The position numbers were made by a program, and so were the translations under genes. Shown here in pieces: positions 25,829 through 32,518 of a stretch of 48,466 nt of DNA. Positions within the stretch are counted from its first letter, which is position 1, and the number at the start of each line of letters is the position of its first letter. The notes under the pieces are model-generated. The model was not told where the DNA came from and did no database searches. It saw nothing but the letters and a program-made list of their open reading frames with translations. The stretch comes from an uncultured Flavobacteriales bacterium (GTDB taxonomy: Bacteria; Bacteroidota; Bacteroidia; Flavobacteriales_D; Sanyastnellaceae), in contig CALKFF010000008.1 of the NCBI GenBank assembly GCA_938084585.1, positions 1-48,466 of the forward strand, in the 5' to 3' direction.

Positions 25829-27856
25829 ATGTTCTCCAACACCCTCGTTTCCTTCCAGCGTCTCGGCACGCTGGCGCTCGTCGGATGGCTCACCGTGGCT
25901 GGCTCCCTTGCATGGGGCCAAATCGAAGACCCCGTGACCTGGGATGTCGGCCTCTACCCCAGCGAAGAGGCGGGCCTCCACGACCTGGTCGTTCACGCGT
26001 CTGTGGATGCGTGCTGGCACATTTACAGCCAGGACAACGACCCCAACGAAGGTCCGGTCCCGACCATGTTTGAATGGGATTTGCCCGCAGGCGTTCAAGC
26101 CGTGGGCGACGTGGAAGAGTGCACCCCCATCGAAGAGTACGACCCCAACTTCATGATGGACCTCAAGTACTTCGAGGAAGAGGTCTTTTGGCACCAACGT
26201 CTTGACCTGTCAGGTGCCAACTCGGCCGACACGCTCAAGGGCTACGTGGTGTTCATGGTGTGCGACGCGAGCATGTGCTTGCCACCTGAAGAAATCCCCA
26301 TCGCCGTGGCGTTGTCCGACGTGCGTCCCAGAGGGGACCGTCCCGATTACTGCCCGCCTTCCAAGCACCTCTGCAACCACGGCGAGGCTGGCCACGGGGA
26401 CACCGAGGACGAGGATGCGGGCGCGGGTGAAAGCGACGAATCCGAAAAAGGTGAGGAAGGCGAAGAAGGTCTGCTTTGGACGTTCCTCCTGGGGTTTGGG
26501 CTGGGCTTGGCGGCGTTGCTCACGCCGTGCGTTTTCCCCATGATTCCCATGACCGTGAGCTTTTTCACGAAGCAGTCCAAAACGCGCGCCGAAGGCATTC
26601 GAAACGCCCTCATCTACGGCGCCTTCATCATCTTCATCTACACCGGATTGGGCTTGGCACTGACGGCGTTCTTCGGGGTGGATGTGCTGAACGTCATTTC
26701 GACCGATCCCATCTTCAACGTGTTCCTCTTCGCCTTGTTGTTGGTGTTTGGCGCCAGCTTCTTGGGCGCGTTTGAGATTCAGTTGCCTTCAAGCTGGGCC
26801 AACAAGGCCGACCAAGCCTCCGACCGAGGGGGCATTGTGGGCATTTTCTTCATGGCGGCCACCTTGGCCATTGTATCGTTCTCGTGCACAGGTCCGTTGG
26901 TCGGGTCTGCACTGGCCGGAGCGGCGACAGGATCCTTCGCGGCGCCCACCGCGGTGATGCTCGGCTTCTCCTCGGCGTTGGCTTTGCCCTTCGGGTTGTT
27001 CAGCGCCTTCCCAGGCTGGCTCAACAGCTTGCCTCAAAGCGGAGGCTGGCTGAACAGCGTCAAAGTGGTGTTGGGTCTGTTGGAAATTGGGTTTGCCTTC
27101 AAATTCTTGAGCAACGCCGACCTCGTCCTTCAGCTTGGCCTGTTGCAGCGTGAACTGTTCATCGCCATTTGGATTGCGGTGAGTTTGGCCATCGCCTTTT
27201 ACTTGTTCGGGTGGTACACCCTCCCGCACGACAGCAAACTGGAGCGCATTGGGGTGTTCCGGTTCTCGCTCGGGTTGGTCTTCATGATGTTGGCCATTTA
27301 CCTGACCCCAGGGATGTGGGGCGCCCCCGTGAACCTCATCAGCGGCTTCCCCCCTCCGACCTTCTACAGCGAATGGAACCACGGTGGCGGCTCAGGTGAG
27401 TCGGGTGGACACGGCGGACACGTGGAAGCGCGCTTCGACGATTACGAAGAAGGGTTGGCCGCAGCCCAAGCTGAAGGCAAACCCATGCTGTTGGACTTCA
27501 CAGGATGGGCCTGCGTGAACTGCCGGAAAATGGAAGAACAAGTTTGGTCCGACGCCGAAGTCGCCGCCCAATTGACGGAAGACGTGGTCCTCGTCTCGCT
27601 CTACGTGGACGACCGTACGGCCCTGCCCGAGGACGAACACCGCGTGGAGCAATACGGCGGCAAAGACTTCCGCATCAAAACCATTGGCAACAAGTGGTCT
27701 TACCTGCAAGCTTCTCGCTTCAACCGCAACGCGCAGCCCTTCTACGTCATGATTGACCACGAAGGCAACCACATTGGCGGAAGTGCGGGCTACGACCCCG
27801 ACGCTGAACTGTTTTTGGAATTCCTCGACGACGGCCTGGCTGAATTCAACCGTTGA
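25829..27856 (+). CDS. dsbD: Thiol:disulfide interchange protein, DsbD family
   Basis: DsbD carries electrons from cytoplasmic thioredoxin across the inner membrane to periplasmic thiol-reducing partners. The 675 residues show a signal peptide (1-30, ending near LAWGQ) and a periplasmic N-terminal domain (about 31-175) with a Cys pair in CDASMC. A very acidic linker (about 185-215, rich in E, D, G and S) follows. The membrane domain (about 220-520) has the redox Cys in TPCVFPMIP and SCTGPLVG. The C-terminal thioredoxin domain (about 535-675) has CVNC. All three Cys pairs of the relay are present, so the protein should be functional. It may support cytochrome maturation or folding of secreted cargo. 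It is a single-gene unit. Confidence 0.93.
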   Translation: MFSNTLVSFQRLGTLALVGWLTVAGSLAWGQIEDPVTWDVGLYPSEEAGLHDLVVHASVDACWHIYSQDNDPNEGPVPTMFEWDLPAGVQAVGDVEECTPIEEYDPNFMMDLKYFEEEVFWHQRLDLSGANSADTLKGYVVFMVCDASMCLPPEEIPIAVALSDVRPRGDRPDYCPPSKHLCNHGEAGHGDTEDEDAGAGESDESEKGEEGEEGLLWTFLLGFGLGLAALLTPCVFPMIPMTVSFFTKQSKTRAEGIRNALIYGAFIIFIYTGLGLALTAFFGVDVLNVISTDPIFNVFLFALLLVFGASFLGAFEIQLPSSWANKADQASDRGGIVGIFFMAATLAIVSFSCTGPLVGSALAGAATGSFAAPTAVMLGFSSALALPFGLFSAFPGWLNSLPQSGGWLNSVKVVLGLLEIGFAFKFLSNADLVLQLGLLQRELFIAIWIAVSLAIAFYLFGWYTLPHDSKLERIGVFRFSLGLVFMMLAIYLTPGMWGAPVNLISGFPPPTFYSEWNHGGGSGESGGHGGHVEARFDDYEEGLAAAQAEGKPMLLDFTGWACVNCRKMEEQVWSDAEVAAQLTEDVVLVSLYVDDRTALPEDEHRVEQYGGKDFRIKTIGNKWSYLQASRFNRNAQPFYVMIDHEGNHIGGSAGYDPDAELFLEFLDDGLAEFNR

Positions 27857-27880
27857 CTTTGCCACGACGCCGGCGAAGTC
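27855..27880 (+). terminator. Hairpin at the end of dsbD (weak terminator candidate)
   Basis: GACTTTGCC and GGCGAAGTC form a 9-bp stem (one T-G wobble) around an 8-base loop, starting inside the dsbD stop codon. No T tract follows, so it may end transcription poorly or only protect the mRNA 3' end. Confidence 0.35.
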
Positions 27881-27907
27881 AAGGGTCCTCAACCCAGTGA
27901 TGCGTCC

Positions 27908-27915
27908 GACGTTCG
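27908..27915 (+). promoter_or_regulatory. Possible -7 element for gmhA
   Basis: GACGTTCG differs from TAnnTT(T/C)G only in the first base. It ends four bases (CGGC) before the ATG at 27920, the same spacing and the same four bases as at lpd. The match is weaker than the other promoters. Confidence 0.35.
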
Positions 27916-27919
27916 CGGC

Positions 27920-28510
27920 ATGAAACACCCCTCCATGACACGCATCCTTACCCATTTCGAAGAAAGCGCACGCCTCGCCCAAGACTTGTTGGGCGACGCC
28001 GCGTTCTTGGCTTCGATGGAGAAAGGGGCTGAGGTGTTGATCGACGCCTTGCGTCGAGGCGCCAAAATTTTGACATGTGGCAACGGCGGCTCGATGTGCG
28101 ACGCCATGCACTTCGCCGAAGAATTGAGTGGTCGCTACCGCGACGACCGCCCGCCCTTCGCCGCGCTAGCGCTGTCAGACGTGTCGGTCATGACTTGCGT
28201 GGGCAACGATTATGGATTTGACCACGTCTTTGCGCGTCAAGTCCAAGCGCTTGGACGGCCGGGGGATGTGTTGCTGGCCATCAGCACCAGTGGGAATTCT
28301 GGCAACATCCTTGAAGCCTGCCGCGCGGCCAAGGCTGCAGGCATGCACGTGGTGTCACTGACGGGAAATGGCGGCGGGGCACTCCGTCCCATGGCCGACG
28401 TGGACGTCTGTGTTCCTTGGTCTGGCTACGCCGACCGCATCCAGGAAGTGCACATCCGATGCATCCATAGCTGGATCGACGCCATTGAACAAGCGTTGAC
28501 CCAAGGCTGA
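27920..28510 (+). CDS. gmhA: D-sedoheptulose 7-phosphate isomerase
   Basis: GmhA converts sedoheptulose 7-phosphate to D-glycero-manno-heptose 7-phosphate, the entry to the ADP- and GDP-heptose pathways for LPS or glycans. The 196 residues form a SIS domain and align closely with the Escherichia coli enzyme. The diagnostic stretches are LTCGNGGSMCDAMHFAEELS, CVGNDYGFD, ISTSGNSGNI and GYADRIQEVHI, which hold the active-site Ser, Glu and His residues. No other heptose gene is adjacent. The start at 27920 fits the promoter spacing; an internal Met at 27938 is a less likely alternative. Confidence 0.95.
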   Translation: MKHPSMTRILTHFEESARLAQDLLGDAAFLASMEKGAEVLIDALRRGAKILTCGNGGSMCDAMHFAEELSGRYRDDRPPFAALALSDVSVMTCVGNDYGFDHVFARQVQALGRPGDVLLAISTSGNSGNILEACRAAKAAGMHVVSLTGNGGGALRPMADVDVCVPWSGYADRIQEVHIRCIHSWIDAIEQALTQG

Positions 28511-28517
28511 GCCTCTC

Positions 28518-29879
28518 ATGCTGATTCGAACTTGGGGTTTCGTCGCCACGAAGCCCCACGCCCCGTGGGTCTCTGTGGAGGTTCGCGCGGAACGTGGCGC
28601 CTTGGTGCGCACCTCTGGTCTGCCCTCCGGCGCGGCCCAAGAAAGCATGGCGCGACTCCGAGCCGCTTTGGCCCATGTTGGACTTCGTCCACCGACCCAA
28701 GCGCTCACCCTTCACGTGCACCCGACCTGCACGAAAGAAGACGTGCCGCACCTTGACTTGGCCCTTGCCGCAGCACTGCTGACCCTCGGAGGTCGCCTGC
28801 AGGCCCATGACCTCCTGCACACCGCATTTGCAGGAACCCTGACCCTTGCTGGGGATCTTCACGGGCCATCTCTCAGTGCTGCAACGAGCCTCGCCAAGGT
28901 TCACACCGCAGTCCCGTCTGAGGTCCAACGTCTGGTCCATGCGCCAGGTGGGGACAGGTTTCTTTCTGACCGCCTCAGGCTCAATTGCCGCCGGGAAATC
29001 TCAACCCTCCTCGAGTTGGTGGATTCAACTCCTTCCTGGAAAGTCTTGGAAGCCCCGAAACCGCCAAAACTTGACCAGGGTTGGGAAGACATCGACGGCG
29101 AAGGCCACGCCAAATCCTGGCTGGCCATTGCCGCCAAGCACAGGCTGCCCGTGCTGATGTCAGGACCACCTGGCTGTGGCAAAACGAGCCTGGCCAAGGC
29201 GTGTCCCGCGTTGCGCGCACGACGCCTCCACACCTCAGATGTGCCGTGGGTCGCCCCGCACCCCGCCGGTGGCGTCGCGGGGTTGTTGGGGGCCTGGCGG
29301 CGGGGCGGGCCCCAGCCTGGAGCATGGGCCCAAGCCGATGGCGGTGTGCTCTTCTTGGACGAATTTTTGGAGTGGACCAGGCCGGCCCGAGAGTCGCTGC
29401 GCCATGTCATGGAAACCGACCGCTTGGAACTCCATCGGGCAGAAGGCGCCGCAATTTGGACGTCCAAACCCTGGATTGTGGCCGCCACCAACCCCTGTGC
29501 CTGTGGTCGCGGTCCCGATCGCTGCCTGTGCACCCCTGCACAACAGAAACTGCACCGCAGGAAATGCTCAGCACCCTTGCTTGAACGCTTCGCCGTTCAA
29601 CTCGACGTTGGTCACGATCCAACTCCGTGCCCCAAAACTTGGGACGACATCCTTGATTGGATGGGCCGCCCTTTCCCCACTGAGGACATTCCCTGGAAGG
29701 ACGGTGCCAGACATGGGTGGTTGACCAGCGACATCCGCCGCCAAGCCAGCATGCGGGTCAGGGCGGCTATGGAAAAGTTGGCCCAAGCCCACGCCGATTG
29801 GCGAGGGGCGGACGCGGTGACGCAAGAAGACGTCAAAGCGGCGATGGACGTCACTTGGATGACGCGCGAGGGATGGTAA
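28518..29879 (+). CDS. Divergent ComM/YifB-like Mg-chelatase-family AAA+ ATPase
   Basis: The 453 residues show the ComM/YifB layout: an N-terminal S5-like/LonC-like domain (about 1-170), an AAA+ core with Walker A GPPGCGKTS (about 216-224) and Walker B VLFLDEF, the Cys cluster NPCACGRGPDRCLCTPAQ, and a C-terminal Mg_chelatase_C region. ComM helicases promote branch migration in natural transformation. This copy is about 50 residues shorter than usual. The SPHHT motif before Walker B is replaced by APHPAGG and the usual LDRID after the Cys cluster by LERFA. It may be a fast-evolving but functional paralogue or be losing function. It starts eight bases after gmhA. Confidence 0.8.
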   Translation: MLIRTWGFVATKPHAPWVSVEVRAERGALVRTSGLPSGAAQESMARLRAALAHVGLRPPTQALTLHVHPTCTKEDVPHLDLALAAALLTLGGRLQAHDLLHTAFAGTLTLAGDLHGPSLSAATSLAKVHTAVPSEVQRLVHAPGGDRFLSDRLRLNCRREISTLLELVDSTPSWKVLEAPKPPKLDQGWEDIDGEGHAKSWLAIAAKHRLPVLMSGPPGCGKTSLAKACPALRARRLHTSDVPWVAPHPAGGVAGLLGAWRRGGPQPGAWAQADGGVLFLDEFLEWTRPARESLRHVMETDRLELHRAEGAAIWTSKPWIVAATNPCACGRGPDRCLCTPAQQKLHRRKCSAPLLERFAVQLDVGHDPTPCPKTWDDILDWMGRPFPTEDIPWKDGARHGWLTSDIRRQASMRVRAAMEKLAQAHADWRGADAVTQEDVKAAMDVTWMTREGW

Positions 29880-29888
29880 TTTGCGTCC

Positions 29889-30425
29889 ATGGCCACCATC
29901 CTCCCTGTCCGCGGGCACGCCCCAGTCCTCCATGACACCACTTGGCTTGCGCCCAACGCCACCGTGGTTGGCGAGGTGCGCTTGGGACGGGACAGCACCG
30001 TGTGGTTCCAGGCTGTGCTTCGAGGAGACGTGGCGCCCATCCACGTCGGCGAACGGGTCAACATCCAAGACGGCGTGGTTGTGCACGGCACGTTTGGCCA
30101 AAGTGAAACCAGGCTTGACAACGACGTGAGCCTTGGACACAACGCCATTGTCCACGGGGCCCACGTTCAAGAGGGGGCGCTCGTTGGCATGGGGGCGACG
30201 GTGATGGACCATGTGGTGGTTGGCAAGCACGCCGTGGTTGCCGCTGGGTCGGTCGTCTTGGCAGGGACCCAAATTGGGGACGGTGAGCTGTGGGCAGGGG
30301 TTCCTGCCAAACGCAAGGGCCAAGTCAGCGAGGAGATGCGTGCCCATTTGGCGCAAACCTCCGCGCGGTACGTCGAGTACGCGGGATGGTTCAAAGGCCC
30401 GTCCACCCCACCTCCTGAAGGTTGA
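29889..30425 (+). CDS. Gamma-carbonic-anhydrase family hexapeptide protein
   Basis: The 178 residues form a left-handed beta-helix of hexapeptide repeats (I/V-G-x-x-x-x pattern, for example TVVGEVRLGRDSTVWFQ and VVGKHAVVAAGSVVLAG) with a C-terminal helix. Zinc-ligand-like histidines occur in VVHGT and SLGHNAIVHGA, as in YrdA/gamma-carbonic anhydrases. Many members have no proven carbonic anhydrase activity. Its 3' end overlaps the 3' end of murI by 35 bases on the opposite strand. It begins nine bases after the ComM-like gene and is probably cotranscribed with it. Confidence 0.87.
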   Translation: MATILPVRGHAPVLHDTTWLAPNATVVGEVRLGRDSTVWFQAVLRGDVAPIHVGERVNIQDGVVVHGTFGQSETRLDNDVSLGHNAIVHGAHVQEGALVGMGATVMDHVVVGKHAVVAAGSVVLAGTQIGDGELWAGVPAKRKGQVSEEMRAHLAQTSARYVEYAGWFKGPSTPPPEG

Positions 30426-31194
30426 GGTCCGACTGCATGATGTGTCTGGCACCTTGTGCGAACGACCCCGTCCAGTCTGTCACTTCAAACCTGTGACAAC
30501 CTTGGGGCGCGTCTTCAGGCGCGCCCAAACCGAGGTGCGCCAGCGCCGCCGCCACTGCATCGGCCACAATGGCTGGGCCGTCCACGACCGTCAAGGGCTC
30601 GTCCAGCACCGCCATGATTTGGCCCATCGCCAAGGGGTAGTGGGTGCATGCCAAAATCAACGCCTCGGTCCCCGCCGTCCATTGGTCTGCGAAGTAAGCG
30701 TTGACCACCGCTTCAGAGATCGTGCCGTTGTGGAAGCCTTCTTCAATGGCGCTGGCCAACAAGGGGGTGGCCCGCACCTTCATCATCACGTTGGCCTCGG
30801 CCAGCTTCGTTTGGTACACGCCGCTGTCGACCGTCGCGCGGGTCCCGACAAGTGCCACTTCTTTTCCAGGGTGGTGCCGCGCCACCCAGTTCACCACGGG
30901 CTGAACCACATCGACGACAGGCACGTGCAATCCCATGGCGGCCTTCACAGTGTCGAGGGCGTTGCTCGACGCGGAATTGCACGCGACCACCACGGCCTTG
31001 CACCCTGCATCCACAAACCGCTGAGAAATCCCTGCGGCGTATTCCTTCAAACTGTCGACACTTTTGTCACCGTACGGCATGTGGGCCGTGTCGCCCACAT
31101 AGTACAACGACTCCCGAGGGAGCCGCTCTAAGAGGGCTTTGGCGACAGTCAAGCCACCAATGCCCGAATCAAAAATGCCGATGGGCAAGTTCAC
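30391..31194 (-). CDS. murI: Glutamate racemase
   Basis: MurI supplies D-glutamate for peptidoglycan. The 267 residues carry the family signatures: IGIFDSGIGGLTV (D9, S10), the first catalytic Cys C72 in VVACNSAS and the second C183 in LACTHYP. The start is a GTG at 31194 that overlaps the preceding ompH stop (GTGA), indicating coupling. It ends a long envelope operon. The C-terminal tail overlaps the convergent gamma-carbonic-anhydrase gene by 35 bases. Confidence 0.94.
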   Translation of the reverse strand: MNLPIGIFDSGIGGLTVAKALLERLPRESLYYVGDTAHMPYGDKSVDSLKEYAAGISQRFVDAGCKAVVVACNSASSNALDTVKAAMGLHVPVVDVVQPVVNWVARHHPGKEVALVGTRATVDSGVYQTKLAEANVMMKVRATPLLASAIEEGFHNGTISEAVVNAYFADQWTAGTEALILACTHYPLAMGQIMAVLDEPLTVVDGPAIVADAVAAALAHLGLGAPEDAPQGCHRFEVTDWTGSFAQGARHIMQSDLNLQEVGWTGL

Positions 31195-31685
31195 ATGCCC
31201 AGTTTGGTCTTCACCAAGTCGGTCACGTCGTCTCCACCGTTGTACAAGGTCACGCCTGTGCTGGTGTCGAAGATGTACGTGTAACCGTGCTCTTTGCCCA
31301 CGGCGTCGATGGCCTCACGGACGCGCTCAATCATGGGGGCGAGCAAGCTTTGCTCCATTTGGGCGAGGTCGTTTTGGATGGTCATCCCAAATTCCTGCAA
31401 GCCGGCATCCAGCTGCTGGAGTTCGCGCTCCTTTTGCTGGCGGATGGCGTCGGGCCACGTGGCGGCCTTCGCTTGGTAATCGGCAAACTTGGTCTCCAAT
31501 TCTCCCTGCATGCGGGTCACCTCGGACTCGTATTCGCCCGCGGCCGCCTCGATGGAGGTTTGGGCTTCGGCGCGCTCAGGAAGCGTCATCAAAATCTCTT
31601 GGGCGTCCAAGTGACCCAATTTTTGGGCCACTGCGTCGGTCAATCCTGCCACGGCCAGCACGGCCAAAAGGAAAAGGTTTTTCAT
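31191..31685 (-). CDS. OmpH/Skp-family periplasmic chaperone, first copy
   Basis: The 164 residues have a signal peptide (MKNLFLLAVLAVAGLTDAVA, cleaved near AVA-Q) and a long helical, Glu/Gln-rich middle (about 40-120) typical of Skp tentacles. The C-terminal strand region YTYIFDTSTGVTLYNGGDDVT is the OmpH/Skp signature. Skp-type chaperones carry unfolded outer-membrane proteins to BamA, whose gene lies upstream in the same operon. The start at 31685 gives the signal peptide; a longer frame to 31739 would place non-signal residues first. Confidence 0.9.
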   Translation of the reverse strand: MKNLFLLAVLAVAGLTDAVAQKLGHLDAQEILMTLPERAEAQTSIEAAAGEYESEVTRMQGELETKFADYQAKAATWPDAIRQQKERELQQLDAGLQEFGMTIQNDLAQMEQSLLAPMIERVREAIDAVGKEHGYTYIFDTSTGVTLYNGGDDVTDLVKTKLGM

Positions 31686-31764
31686 GGGGTTCAATTTCGG
31701 AAAGTGAAGGTCGCTCAAGGCCACCCGGTTCAATGTCAATGTGCGTTAAGGATGGGGCAATTGT

Positions 31765-32490
31765 TCAATTCTTCCCGCCTGGGCGCCCCACGGTGCCCCC
31801 AGCTCCGCGCGTGGCGCTGTTGACGCGGTCACGGGCGCTGTCCTTGGCCCCGTTGATGGCATCTCGTCTACGGTCTTGCAAGCTTCCGTCCTTTCCGCCC
31901 TTGTCGTCTTTGCCCCCTTTGTCGCCTTCAGGGGTGATGGTCTCGCCGGGCACGTAGCCAAGCTTCTTGATGAGGCGGTCTGAGATGTCGTACTTGGGGT
32001 TGGTGTAGAGCATGTTGCTCTGGTTGCTCTTGTCAAAAATGACCATGTACCCGCTGCCGGAGGCGATGTCCTTCAACGACTCGAAAATTTGCTGCTGCAC
32101 GGGTTCGATGAGCTCCTGACGCTTTTGGAACAGCTCCCCGTCCACCCCAAACTTCTGCTTCTGCATCTCCTTGGCTTCAGCACGCTTCTTGGCGATTTCG
32201 TCCTCCCGCTTCACGCGCATTTCGGCCGTCAGCAACACGCGCTCCGCACGGTACGCCACTTCCAAACGGTCGGCCGCCTCGAGCTTGGATTCGATGTCGG
32301 CTTGCCATTCGATGGCGAAATTGTTGAGCTCTGTCTGGGCCGCGGCGTACTCAGGCATGTGCAGCAGCACGTATTCGGAATCGATGTAGGCAAACTTTTG
32401 CGCGGCCGCGTCGAAGGACAACGCCATGGAGGCCAACATGGCCATGCCAATCGTGGCGAAGCGGAAAGAGCTGGAAAGGGACTTGATCAT
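31765..32490 (-). CDS. OmpH/Skp-family periplasmic chaperone with charged C-terminal tail
   Basis: The 241 residues comprise a signal peptide (about 1-31, ending near DAAA-Q), the OmpH core beginning FAYIDSEYVLLHMPEY, a helical coiled coil (about 50-140) and the end motif GYMVIFDKSNQSNMLYTNP. The core is the same family as the neighbouring gene; tandem OmpH genes behind bamA are common in Bacteroidota. Unlike its neighbour it has about 55 extra residues at the C-terminus rich in Gly, Lys, Asp and Arg (KGGKDDKGGKDGS and following), likely disordered. The start at 32490 (MIKSLSSSF) fits the signal peptide and follows the bamA stop by 28 bases. Confidence 0.9.
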   Translation of the reverse strand: MIKSLSSSFRFATIGMAMLASMALSFDAAAQKFAYIDSEYVLLHMPEYAAAQTELNNFAIEWQADIESKLEAADRLEVAYRAERVLLTAEMRVKREDEIAKKRAEAKEMQKQKFGVDGELFQKRQELIEPVQQQIFESLKDIASGSGYMVIFDKSNQSNMLYTNPKYDISDRLIKKLGYVPGETITPEGDKGGKDDKGGKDGSLQDRRRDAINGAKDSARDRVNSATRGAGGTVGRPGGKN

Positions 32491-32518
32491 GTCTCTGAGA
32501 TTCTGGGATGGCTCGGGG

